DNA of 64,000 bases from Branchiostoma lanceolatum (taxonomy: Eukaryota; Chordata; Leptocardii; Amphioxiformes; Branchiostomatidae), in the NCBI RefSeq assembly GCF_035083965.1, contig NC_089724.1:33484722-33548721 (forward strand), read 5' to 3'. A model generated the notes under the pieces. The model worked only from the letters and a program-made list of their open reading frames with translations. It was not told the DNA's origin and did not search any database. The first letter of the stretch is position 1, and every line of letters starts with the position of its first letter. Below are positions 43,901 through 55,100 of the stretch, piece by piece. Position numbers and translations under genes: made by a program.

Positions 43901-45417
43901 GAATATTTCTTTAAACATGTTTTTTTTCTTTCTATTCAGTGTTCTGTCCTATCATTATGCAAAGGTTGGAGAGGTACACGTGGATGCAGGTATGTGTTCT
44001 AACTTCTAAGTAGCTGAAAATCATGTTTTTGATAATGTTCTTGCAAAACAGCCTTACAGACTTTAATGGATCGAAACAGTTTTTTTATTGTACTACTATT
44101 CCTTTCTATTAACTTGAAACGTAATGATTTACGTGTAGAAGCTAGCCACCAAAGAATTCATTGGCATTTTGAAAATGAATACAGTAATTGTAATGTGTTT
44201 GTATTTAAGCAGAGTTTTAGGAAAAAGTTGAAGGACAGTGGATTGAAGACAAAACATTATACATCTTTACAGTGCATATTATGGCTGTCAATTTATTGCT
44301 GTTACTTTACAGCTCTGTTTTCTTGATCTTTTGCCGATATTTTATAGCCTTTTGCCTGTACCAATACTGCTTCCTTTTTCCCCAAAACAGAGAATACAAT
44401 TCCTCCATGGCCCTATACAAGTCATGCTGGTTGGATGCTTGTGAGTACAATGGCTTTTTTAGAATCAAGCATTTAGAAAAGTATTTTGCAACAGAGAGTT
44501 GGGTAAAATTCATCAGATTCTGTATTTATAAGACCGTCAGAACGGGTGTTGTCTTTAATTTATTTGTTTTACTATTTACTGGACAGAACATCTTGACATG
44601 CGAAATCAAAATTACTGATTTTAAATGTAAAAAAAAATCTTTTATGTTATGTTTTCATCATCAATTTTTGTGTTCATTATACAATATATTTAAATGCCCA
44701 CATAACATTCATATCACATTCTGTAGATTGATGTTCCTTGCCAATTTGGTTGTCTATTTCAATTGTATTTTTTTAATTTGTGAATGATGTTTTAGATATT
44801 GAATTACTGATTCTTTCTTTGGTATCTAGGGTGATTAGGACATCCCCTAAACTCTGATTGGATTAAAGTTTAAACATTTCTTTTTTCAATTGTTTCAGCC
44901 TTGTGTTCATGGTGCCTACTGCCTGTGCCTTATTCCCACAAAGAGCGTAAGTTGCTTTCTGTATTTATGTCATTAACTGTATGAATGGATACAAACACAA
45001 TACAAGTTTCGATTGATTCTTTTACATGTCATATATTTACGCTTTAACTATCATGAAATATAGTCTGCATGTATTACATATATGATGATAGTACCTTTAT
45101 GGTACTGTTTTATTTATTATTTTTTGTATTGATTGTAATAACATAAGTCAGCCTGTCAGACAAAGCTAGTTTTGGCCTCCTTTAGAAAAACAAACAATGA
45201 TATTAGATGCAAATAGAATTATATAAGATGTAATGCACAGCATTATACATGTACTTTACATCTCTTCAAAGTCCAACAATTGGTATTAAAATTAAGTATG
45301 TTTTCTGCCCTCCACAGTTCCTTGTCTGTAGAGAAACTGGAGCCTGACCTAAGAGCGTCCATCCAGGAGAGATACGGAGACAAGATCAAGACTGTGTACT
45401 TCAACAAGGGGCTGTGA
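37935..45417 (+). CDS. SFXN2: Sideroflexin-2, mitochondrial inner-membrane carrier
   Basis: Eleven exons: 37935-38101, 39267-39437, 40508-40606, 41272-41347, 42143-42228, 43068-43128, 43414-43480, 43940-43989, 44391-44440, 44899-44946, 45318-45417 (975 nt, 324 residues; vertebrate sideroflexins are ~320). All junctions are GT-AG with matching phases. Family marks: [10 protein letters not shown] near the N-terminus, AFHPDSGE (from residue 79), [58 protein letters not shown], and the C-terminal [20 protein letters not shown], the PGGM string and [25 protein letters not shown] favour SFXN2 over SFXN1/3. Sideroflexins are multi-pass inner mitochondrial membrane proteins; SFXN1 transports serine, and SFXN2 is linked to iron and heme handling. 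Exons 8-10 are only 48-50 nt. No mitochondrial presequence is apparent, as usual for the family. The gene starts 1.6 kb from, and divergent to, ARL3. Confidence 0.96.
38121..38420 (+). repeat. SINE-like element with tRNA-like head
   Basis: GTGTCCCTGTGGTGTAGTGGTCTGC is an A-box-like head and CCCGGGTTCAAGCCCC a B-box-like string in SFXN2 intron 1. It begins ~20 bases after exon 1. Its body (CCAATGACTTTATAAAAATGG) differs from the 34468 family, so it is probably a separate SINE family. Confidence 0.6.
39450..39770 (-). repeat. SINE-like element in SFXN2 intron 2
   Basis: Begins GTTGTTGTTGTTGTTGG and contains GGCAGCAAGTTTCCTTGCTG, then ends near CAGAGCTCAACTGTGAGGC...CAGTTGAGCTC. It matches the minus-orientation copy at 4384-4560 and, in reverse, the copy at 11840-12345. 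Confidence 0.6.
40069..40420. mobile_element. Large hairpin element in SFXN2 intron 2, ~350 bp
   Basis: Arms start CACCCCGACCAATCGATCG and end CGATTGATCAGGGTG. The inner arms GATGTTTTCAGATTGACAAATTTTGGCACTTT-type sequence and its reverse complement meet around a T-rich centre near 40200. Only the right arm has a ~100-bp insertion (about 40290-40380). Confidence 0.8.
42531..42920 (-). repeat. tRNA-derived SINE, ~390 bp, minus orientation
   Basis: This is the reverse complement of the 34468-34865 element: it starts with GTTTGTTTGTTTGTATTGCATACCCGG and ends with GGATTCGAACACGG...GCCAAACACCCTGCCACTACGCCACC. The two copies lie in introns of ARL3 and SFXN2, about 8 kb apart, and could pair. Confidence 0.75.
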
Positions 45418-45720
45418 TGACGGCTAGTTTTCACTTGTCTCTCTGTCTCAAGAAAGCAATATGTTCATGGTTTGATACTGTATAAAATGTTGAAGGTGGT
45501 GTGTAAGATGGTGCGCATCTCTGTTTCCTTACCCTTGGTAAACATAGCTAGATAGTACTATAGCAGGGGGGCTTGTCCACTGGTAGATGTGTCCATCTAC
45601 ATCATTTCCCATATTTGCATTGTACTAAGCAGTGTAACATTTTTAAAGTCTTTGGTATTACTTGGTCTTCGATAAGTTAGAATTAAACCTGCTACCGACA
45701 GCATGCTAGGCAAGCACTAC

Positions 45721-45884
45721 TCTCCAAGCAGAGGAGGGGTTCCAGCTGGTTTTTGACATGTTTTTAGGCGTTTTTATCTGGCTTTCTACTTTGTCATTTT
45801 TTTGTCCCTTTGGGGTTTGTAGAGACCAAATAAATTACAAAGTAGAAAGCTTGACAAAAACGCCTAAAAATATGCTTGGAGAGT
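45721..45884. mobile_element. MITE with TCTCCAAGCAGA end, downstream of SFXN2
   Basis: TCTCCAAGCAGA at the left and TGCTTGGAGA at the right, with arms GTTTTTAGGCGTTTTTATCTGGCTTTCTACTTTGT and its near complement. It contains AATAAA at 45829-45834, which may serve SFXN2 (~410 bases after its stop). Confidence 0.8.
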
Positions 45885-46715
45885 AGGCAACCCCACTAGC
45901 CTATTGCAGCTGTTGTGTGCCATTAAACCTGTGAAAGAATTGAATGATGGTTAATGGATGACAAAGGCCAAAATGCATCAAAATAACACATAAATTGATA
46001 CGCTATTTTCATACTACATGTAACAGTAGTGGGTTGTTTTCAGGAAGGGGGTATCAAAAGTCCACTCATGGCTTCTCGAAAAAGATATCCAGTGCCTTTA
46101 TGTGTAGACTGTGCATTTTTACACTTGTGCTCTATGTTCTATTGGTCTCCTTATCCTAGGGACCTAGTAGTCGGGAGGGCCGCTTTAGAAGTGCAATCCT
46201 GTTAGGCATTACATAAGTGAGTACAAAATTATTGCCAAAGATTGTGACATATTTGTTGATATCAGAATTATCATCATTAGTTTTACTACAAGTACGTTGT
46301 TTTATTGAAAATGTTTCCATAGAGTGACTTACTCATCATGTAACAATTATGCCATGCAGATACAATTTTTACATACATGTACATGCACTACAGTTCGTAG
46401 CTGCTGGGCATTGGAATCAGCCCATGACACTGCCATGAATTCATGTTTGTCCCTCACTGTTGGGCTCTCTAACTGTAAAAGGATATTGAAACCATGCATT
46501 TTAAGACTGTAGACTTGTATGTACTTGTAAGAAGTAAGAATATCTCAGGTCATTTTGCGGACTGTTTTTCTTTAAACATGGTTTTGATTTCTCCCAGTTA
46601 TACATGATCGTATATGTATGGTGTCAAAGAGGATGAAATATTTGCAGGGCATCTTAAACCCATTCTATTTTCCACCATGTCCACTGTGAAGTAATTTTTA
46701 GGTTGTGTTTCCTAC

Positions 46716-47149
46716 TAGTGCTGCGTACCTAAACCCCGGACCTAAGCCAGACTGGGCCTAACGTTTAGATTCAAGTAGAAAAAAAAACTAAAAACTTGAT
46801 GTCTGGAAACAAGTCCGGACTTGAAATAACTTTGTCTCGCTTATACTCTCCTTTTTGTTTTAAACCATCTTAAACCTTTGTGAAATTTGCACTGGAAAAA
46901 TATGAAAACATTGCAGCTGTTTTTGTGTTTATAACTGAACTTTTGTGTTAAGTGCTCATTGCATGTAATTCCGCATATATAGTTTTCAAATTGCATGTAA
47001 AATATATGCCGATATGTTACATGTAGCAGAAAAAATATGTTTAGCACACATATGTCATGGATTCAGGTCCGGACTTATAAGTCCGTACCTAAACCTGAAC
47101 CTCTGGATCTAAATCCGAACATGAACATGGATTTAGGTACACAGCACTA
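46716..47149. mobile_element. hAT-type MITE, copy 1 (TAGTGCTGCGTACC ends)
   Basis: Ends TAGTGCTGCGTACCTAAA and TTTAGGTACACAGCACTA. Inner CCTAAACC/GGTTTAGG and GTCCGGACTT repeats. The flanks TTTCCTAC and TTTCCTTA agree at 6 of 8 positions, compatible with a decayed 8-bp target duplication. Confidence 0.75.
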
Positions 47150-47893
47150 TTTCCTTAATCCGGCTGATGAACCCTCCCTGGCTGACTGGACCCTCTCTGG
47201 CTAGCATACTACGATTTTCGCGCCCGGCGTGGATCTGCTTGGAGATTACTATTTCCTACCTTACTTTTTTCAACCACTTGACTCAAATATACTGTGAAAA
47301 TGTTGATGTTTGTGTTGAGAACTGTAGGTACGGTGATGGTAAACTTAACTGAATTAAACAAACGTCATTAAGCCGTAATTCTATGAATGGTGACTGCACA
47401 ACTTGTCGACGTTGTATAGTGTAGTATATTTGCAATTGGACATGGTGCTAAATCTAAGGTATTTTGGTATTTGGGCAATGGTATAAAGCCATCGGGAATT
47501 TGCTTCTGGGGTGTTGGAATTTTAAAGATATTTGTTAGAATATAAATGTTATGCTAAGTGAATAAAGTGGAAAATGATTTTGGTAAAAGTTACGTATTTG
47601 GATCTCATTATTATGAAACTTGTTTTCTCTGCTTTACTTTCAAATATTTCATTATTGTATCTGAGAGTTAAGCATATTTGAACATTTGATAGGCCATAAG
47701 ATATGAAATCGAAGATGCTTATTATCATTAGCAACATTTTATCAACTGAAATGAGTTGTTCTGTTGATAATCATTTTCTAGCAAGTAGGTAAGAGTATGC
47801 TTAATTTAAAAGTTAGAAATTATAACTCATTTACTCTAGGGAAGTTCGAGAAGACCCTTCTTATTAAGTTACGTTTGGAAGGGATCCTGACAA

Positions 47894-48344
47894 TAGTGCT
47901 GCGTACCGTTTCTGTGTACCGGTACTGTACCGTAAAAAATTATTCGGTACAGGTCCAAAATACCGGATCATGAAGGACCGGTACTGTACCAATACAAATT
48001 TACACCAAGTATGTGCTTATTTTGTGACTGATCTCATGCAACACCAAACGTGACCAAAGTGATACCTTGGAACAGAGTACCTATTATGCAACAGGTCATT
48101 CAGGCAGGCCGGGAGTTTTGATAGTATTAGGCATTTTAGGCCAAGGGAGTTTGGTGGAAGGAAACCTAGTTATATTTTTGAATGAAGATACTGACAAGTT
48201 GAAAACAGTTTATGTTTTTGTCATTGAAGAAGTTCAGAAAAACTCATGTTAATTTTTCAAGTTATTCAGGTACAGGTCCGGACCTGTACCTAAACCTCTG
48301 TACCGGTACCTGTACCTGATGTTACGTTTAGATACGCAGCACTA
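47894..48344. mobile_element. hAT-type MITE, copy 2, with intact 8-bp target duplication
   Basis: Ends TAGTGCTGCGTACC and GATACGCAGCACTA. The flanking CCTGACAA at 47886-47893 and 48345-48352 is a perfect 8-bp duplication, the hallmark of hAT transposition. Interior is full of GGTACCGGTAC/GTACCGGTACAG palindromes. A 61-codon open frame inside is not credible. Confidence 0.88.
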
Positions 48345-48659
48345 CCTGACAACACTTTGCGTTAAATTCAGGAGGGACACGTATACGTATTTCGCTAAAT
48401 TCAGGAAGCTGTGAATTACATTTTTAATGTGGTATTAAATAGCTTTACCTGCGGGAAATTATTGTATTTTGATAAGCCATACGAAAGAGGAATGGCATGC
48501 AGGCGCTCAAATTCAAAGTTGTCGCTTGCCAAATTTCTCTTCCCCAATTTCTTTCCAAAAATGCTCATAGAATCTGCCTTGATTACAGGTTTTCCCCAAC
48601 ATTTCATATACTAGAATGACATTATAAGTGCTATCCCTACAAATCTCTTTATGATAATT

Positions 48660-51120
48660 TGCTTTTAATTATTATGCAGTGGTATTTAAATCAGTGGCAA
48701 CACTGCAATTTCTGATGAAATCACAATGTATCTTGTATCGAAACTGAGAATATGACATTCCTGGTGCTGCAATTTTGTTTGGGTCATCTGCTACATACGC
48801 GAATGTGTTGCACGTCAGTGTGACCGCAAGGGAAATTGACACAAATGTGCAAATTTGGCTAAATTTCTTAGTGCGATTCGGCGCAGTCCACTGAGATACC
48901 TACTCTAGAATCATACAGGTGTCTGCATCAGCCCCTGTTACATTTACATGTGTACCCCTCCTTTGAGCCGAGATAAAAAATTTTTCATCAAGCCTCGTGC
49001 AAGTGCAATTTCCTTTTGGTGCATTTTCAATTATTGTACATTGGTTTTAATTCAGTGGCGACACAGAGATTTCTAAGAACATTGTATTATCTAAGAATCT
49101 TATAGGTGTCCGTCAAAAACAAATTACCACCTCAGTTGTGAGCCTACACATTTTGTGCATCAAGCTTTCAGGCCTCGTGCAAGTGTGTACTAAAATCTAA
49201 TGCACAGCGGGGAATAACTCTAACACCAACATAATCCAGAAATAGATGCCCCTGCGTAGTTGTGAGACAGTGGAAAATCTCATGGTGTTACGACCAATGA
49301 TTGCCGTCTGCAATGGTGTCGGATAATGTGTGATGATACACGTCCACTGTGGTTTGAATGGTCTAGACGGTCAGTAGCTGATAGAACGGTTAAAGTGTTG
49401 CCTTTGACATATATAGAGCTTTCACGTGGCATTATAATGCGTGTATTTACCGGACAGCACTAAATTACGAAAGGCTTTCGCAAATCGCCGCAGTTTTTTG
49501 CTTGAAATTTGCGCAAAATATCACAAAACGGCGAAACATCCCTTCATTAGTACAAATCTCTTTTTGGTAAATTTTCAATCATTGTACATTGGTTTTAAAT
49601 CAGTGGCGACTCTACGATTTCTAAGAACATTATATTATCTCAGAATCTTATAGGTGTCCGTCAAAAACAAATTACCACCTCAGGTTTGAGCCTACACATT
49701 TTGTGCATCAAGCTTCCAGGCCTCGTGCAAGTGTGTACTAAAATCTAATGTACAGCGGGGAATAACTCTAACACCAACATAATCCAGAAATAGATGCCCC
49801 TGCGTAGTTGTGAGACAGTGGAGAATCTCATGGTGTTACGGCCAATAATTGCCGTCTGCAGTGGTGTCGGGTATGGTGTGATGATGCATGTCCACTGTGG
49901 TCTGAATCGTCTAGACGGTCAGTAGCTTACGGAATGGTTTACCTGTTCCCTTCGATATATATAGAGCATTCTCACGTGGCATCAAAATACGAGTCGACGG
50001 TCGACGGTCTTCAGATCTAATGATCAGTTGACTGCGGCAAATTGTGACAGGTATTCCCAAAGTGGCGTAATTTTGTGTCAAGGATGGCATTTTTTGTTTT
50101 TTTTGGGGAGGGGTTCCAAAAACCTCGCTATTGGCAACGTTGGCAAAGTTGCCTAAACATGGCACAGACGGCGAAGCATCCTTAAACCACTGCAAACCTC
50201 TTGTTTTCTAAATGTTTCATTACCGTGTATTGTTTTTTATTTCCGGCTGTGCTGACTTAATTACTTTTTATGGTGACATCCTCCGGGTATCCCAAAACTG
50301 ATGCGAGCTTGGGAAATAAAAATTTGGCAGAAATAAAGTCGCCTTCATACATTTTGCTGCCTTTTATGCTTTCTGGCTTGTAGGGCAGCAACAGAAGATC
50401 GCCAGCTCCCTTTGGCAACCCTCTGGATAGTATTCCAATTATGGTTAAATCACCCCAGTTCTTTCGTCACAGTTCGTCGCTGTGTATTCTTCGGCCGGCA
50501 TTGTTTTCCGCATACCTTCTGGTGTCTGGTGTAGTGTGCTGTTTTTGTTCTGTCATTTGGGTCTTTCCTCAGCACGTGCCATATCCATTTCCACCTACCA
50601 CGAGGATGATGGTATTCATACACTCTTGTTAACAAATTGTGCAATTCCTTAATTGAAAGAGTCTTTGGCCAAAATATGCGGATGATTTTTCTTGGTATGC
50701 CAAATACCAAAAGAATCATATATATGCCCGTTAAAACAAATTACCACCGCAGCATGTCAGCTCCTTTGAGCCTACAAATTGTCTCCATGAAGCCTCCTGC
50801 AAGTGTGTGCTAAAATTAAATGCACATTGGGGATCGGAATGGCTATACATTGCGTACCACCAACATGACCAAGAAATAGATGTCCCCTGTGCACTTTTAA
50901 GATTATGGAAAATCTTTAGACACTGGTCTTATAACCAATACGACTTTTGATTGTCGTCTGCTGTGACGATGACTAAAAGATGTTTTGCTGTCAACTGTGC
51001 TTTACAACTTTCTAAAAGCTGTCTGAATGATTTGTTAAAATGTTTCGTCTGAAATATTAAGAGCATTTAGCTAGCTAGGGCTAGCTTCGTCGATACATAA
51101 TCCCATTGAGTATAGAGCGT
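48660..51120 (+). repeat. ~550-bp tandem repeat, two clear and two diverged copies
   Basis: ATTTTCAAT...ATTGTACATTGGTTTTAA at 49023 recurs at 49571, a 548-bp period. TATAGGTGTCCGTCAAAAAC recurs at 49101 and 49649. A diverged earlier copy covers about 48660-49022 (CATACAGGTGTCTGC, AAGCCTCGTGCAAGTG) and a later one about 50710-51120 (ACAAATTACCACCGC, AAGCCTCCTGCAAGTG). The last is separated by ~500 bp of other sequence. No function is evident. Confidence 0.8.
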
Positions 51121-51281
51121 TTAAAAACCGCTAATCTTCTTGCCCTCTGTTTAAAATTTAACAAAAACTATCAGGATCATAATCGTATTATACAGCATAA
51201 CTATATTGCAATCGATTTGAAGCCATTATATCATTTTATTAGAAAAATGTATTTGTCATTTTAAAAACACCGCATTATAAA

Positions 51282-51480
51282 TTGACTGACAACATTCATT
51301 TGTACAATCTGCTGTTTGCACGATGGATAACAAGGGGTGGAATGTTATATAGTGCAATCCTTTCAAAGCGACACAATTTTAATTGTAACCGTCATTTCAA
51401 AATACCGTATTACAAATTTGACTGACAACATTCATTTCCACAATCTGTTGCTTGCTTGATCAGTTGAGAATGTTACATAG
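51282..51480 (+). repeat. 136-bp direct repeat, two copies
   Basis: TTGACTGACAACATTCATTT at 51282 recurs at 51418, each followed by a CACAATCTG/TACAATCTG segment and GAATGTTA. Confidence 0.75.
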
Positions 51481-51672
51481 ATATTTACCTTAAAGAAAAA
51501 AATTACGACCAATTACATATTGTACGTCCATCTCAATGGCAGATATTCAGATCAGATATGTAGTTACAATACGATTACGATGGAGAAAAAGTTCTTTGTA
51601 AAAATAACAATCAACATTAGCTATGCAACAGATCATCACTTCACTGAATGTCGTGAAAACTGTACAAGTAAG

Positions 51673-51678
51673 TTTATT
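51673..51678 (-). terminator. Possible polyadenylation signal of the membrane-protein gene
   Basis: TTTATT on the plus strand is AATAAA on the minus strand, 508 bases after the stop codon at 52186. Confidence 0.4.
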
Positions 51679-51935
51679 TTGCAAACCACTGCCTGACATA
51701 ACAGGTTGAGAGATTTTACATGTCTTATTACTGAATAATAGTTCCGCATGAGTCTTCACTATAGTCAACAACAACAAAGAAACGTCTTATCTTACATGTA
51801 CATTAAGGCAGGAATAGATACAACCGATACCACTTTAAGGCGCCTAATATCATTCTTGGATGTACAAATGACCGGTCTATTAGCTTCAGTCATAGATCTT
51901 TCCACGGATTTCATTGCATGCAGGGAAACGCAAGG

Positions 51936-52075
51936 CACTATGGGTAGCGCAACATGCACTGCAACAACATCGTTGCCATGACTATGCGTATGCCGTACAT
52001 GCGCACTGTGTGCGGTCCGGTCTGTGTTGCCATGGTAACTATGTTGTTTGCCAAATGCGGTACCCATACTGCCCC
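51936..52075. mobile_element. Imperfect inverted repeat (MITE-like) containing a consensus X-box
   Basis: ACTATGGGTAGCGCAACATG and the reverse complement of CATGCGGTACCCATACT-like sequence (AGTATGGGTACCGCATTTGG) pair. AACAACATCGTTGCCATGAC pairs with GTTGCCATGGTAACTATGTTGTT. The 14-mer GTTGCCATGGTAAC (52026-52039) is a full-consensus RFX X-box, probably coming from the element. Confidence 0.6.
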
Positions 52076-52185
52076 GAGTCTCCCATCATGCAATGGGATC
52101 CGTGAAAAGGTCGAGATGCCCCTCCAGCTCCCAAGAAAACCGTTACTTTTTTAAAAAGCCGAACACGAACACAATACTTCTTTCA

Positions 52186-55100
52186 TTAATGTTTCTGTAG
52201 TTCTTTACAGAATAGGATACCTTTGATAACCATAGCGTACACGATTAGACTGATGAAGATCACCATGGTAACCATTGTCTTTGTCACGGGGTCGTGCTCT
52301 CCGGTTGACCTCACTTCCGCTTCCGTTAAATTCGCAGGCATGAGACCAGAAGTGCCGTTCAGATATGATGACGTCATATTTTGAGACATGTCTTGAATCT
52401 CGTCAGAATCTGTAATTCGAATAAAAATTAATTCATGAATATCTAGAAATACAGTCATTGTGGTTCTGTCTTTAAAAGACTTTGAGGCTTAAAGATGCAC
52501 ATCCTTATTCAGTATTGTATGTAAAATTAAGCTTTCAGATAATATATCTGTACACATTTATTTTAACTTCCATACTGGCGACCATGAAAAACGAAAAGTT
52601 TTACTTCTTCTGCATTGTGCAGCTGAACTTGTTTCTAGCACAAAACTTTTTCTACCTCTGTTTAAATATTCCACAATAAGATCAGCTTAGACATAAGATT
52701 AGTATGTAAGGTACGCATTGGAAGATCCATCAGACCCAGTGTCGGCGTCTTCTACTTCTACCGTAGCCGACACGAACAGGACACTATACCTCAGTGGCCC
52801 TATTTCATCTGCCACAAATGCACAGGGAGTAGAATTATGTGGAAGGTAAAATAGAACTTTATACTTATGGGACACGGTACTTCCTCATAAGATAAGGAAC
52901 CCCGTACACAATGAGCAGCACTGCTACATCTCGCAGCGTTTCCCAATCAGATCCCACGGTAGCTTACATCCTTAACGGTATAATTCAAAGTAACTTTAAT
53001 CCGTTTAGCTCTGGATGAACATACCCTGCTGCTAAAGAAGACAGGTCAGCTTTGATACCCTTCCCTAGAATCCATTTATACGGTCTTACGGTCGAACGTA
53101 GCAGGAGGTACATTTGCAGGACAATGAGAAGCACTTAGAGCTTTATGGAATGCTTTAGATTTGATTTTGACTTACGATTACAATTTACAGTGCACAGTTG
53201 TGTTTTGTTCAGTGCTGTACAAAGTCCCTGCATGTTACATTGTCCAATGTTCAGTTGTGCTTTTTGGCAAAATTTGCGTGCGCTAGCTATGTGCCTGTAA
53301 CGCGTATCATGGGCTTTATAATCAATGACTTTGTTTATGGTTTTGGTCATTTTCGAAGTACTTGCCATGCTATCAGCTCGTACCAGATTGCTTGTAACTA
53401 AAATCAAAGATTCATGACAATCGTTGGAATCTCTAAGAAATATCGTGTTAATGCTTGCAAGTATCCCATACTTTTAACGCGTATATACACAATTTTCATT
53501 CCAATACCGATTCATCAAATCTTGCGCAGTAATTGAAAAGCTGAATTATTTACCATGTTAAGATACACCTGCCATGGTTGGTACTTAAGCTTGATATATA
53601 ATTTAAACAACTAGATAGCTCCAACTCTCACCGAATACCCTAAGCTTACCACACTAGAAAGTATCAAAGAAAGTCTCAAGGAAAGTTAAGAAATTTTTGA
53701 GAAGACACCGCTTTCTTGATGCAGTGGTGTTATTGTATACTAGTCTTTTTGAATTGTGAGAGTATACGTCATAGATAGATAACTTTATTACGCGAAAATG
53801 GTAACATTTATAATGTATGGCAACTTGTACATACGTGACAATTAACTATTGCTAGTATTTAACCGTTTAAAAGAACTAATCTACTTTACGAAGAACAATA
53901 AAGGCTAACTATGCATACTAGAACAGTATGCTGAGAACAGTATGCTGCGTCATTGATGTATAGCTAGCATCGTATCGTTTTTGGATAGAGTTGTATATTA
54001 CAATTTGCCTTCATAGATATACGACTGGGGTATGATTGCAGAACGCAGACACCGTTTCTTAAGCCCCCTCCCCCCTCTCACTGGACCCGCAGCACGTTGG
54101 CGACGTCGCTGCGGCCGATCGACTGGACAAAGCACTCAACGAATTTCATCGACAAAAAAAAGAATGTTCTCAAGCTTTGTGTGTTTTGTTGTCTTTTTGG
54201 TCATACCTTTTAAATGATATTCCCATTATAAAGTCAAGGGTAACACAGATCCAGTTTAGGCCACAGCGGCGCCGCCAGCGTGCCGCGGGTCCAGTGAAAG
54301 GGGGGCTTTAGTCAAGTGAAATGACCTTTCTAAAAAAGAGCATATAACTTACCTAGTAGGAGCTCAAGTCTCCACAGAAGATCTTCGAACTGGTTCTGCT
54401 TCTCCGCCAGGCTGTTCAGGAGGTCCCGGATGTCGTGCCTGGAAGAACGGGGCCGCATAGCGTGGTCTTCTGCAGCGAGTGAGGAAAAAATAAGACGAAA
54501 CAAAAGTAAGCCATTCGTGGGTATAACATGGCAGCTATTGGGGTGGAGTGTTTGGAATCATTTCCATAGGGCGAAAGCCATAGGGCCATCGATGAGCCAA
54601 CGCTTATCATAGAGATCACTGTATAATATACACAAACGCTATCTCTGTTAACGCATTTGAATGTGGATTGTAATCCTTTTCATTGTATATTGTCCAGTAC
54701 GGTTGCCAGGGATAGCCATTTCTGATAGCCTTAAGTTAGTTAGGTAGTTCTGGCTGTATTTTGTTTTCTATACAGCCGAATACGTCGGATCAAATCAAAT
54801 ATCATTGTTTATTGAAAAACCGTATATCAAGACACCATTGGAAGGACTGTGAGAATAGTTTTAAAGAAATACTGTTTAAGACATCGAATATTAAACTATT
54901 AAAACACAATTTAGAGATCATTTGAAGACGTTGGAAGTCAATGAAAGGTTATTGGTAACATAGAAAAATCATTCAGAAATTGTTAGAAAAGTAAAACCGA
55001 GATCGTCTTGAGGTCATCACTGACTGAACGTTGAGAGGTTTTTGAAAGTTAAACTGTCTCTCTGTGGAATTCCCCATTCGAGTTTATGGTAATCATATAT

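Larger units (their letters stand above)
45418..52185. other. Intergenic DNA between SFXN2 and the membrane-protein gene
   Basis: Made of a TCTCCAAGCAGA-type MITE (45721-45884), two hAT-type MITEs (46716-47149, 47894-48344), a ~550-bp tandem repeat (48660-51120), a 136-bp direct repeat (51282-51480) and an imperfect inverted repeat (51936-52075). No open frame shows protein-like features. Transcription of the two flanking genes converges here. Confidence 0.7.

Noticed and set aside
44272-44787. 171-codon plus-strand open frame around SFXN2 exon 9
   Set aside because: It is in a different frame from exon 9 and consists of AT-rich intron sequence with a Phe/Tyr/Cys/Ile-rich translation; the short exon 44391-44440 explains the constrained part.
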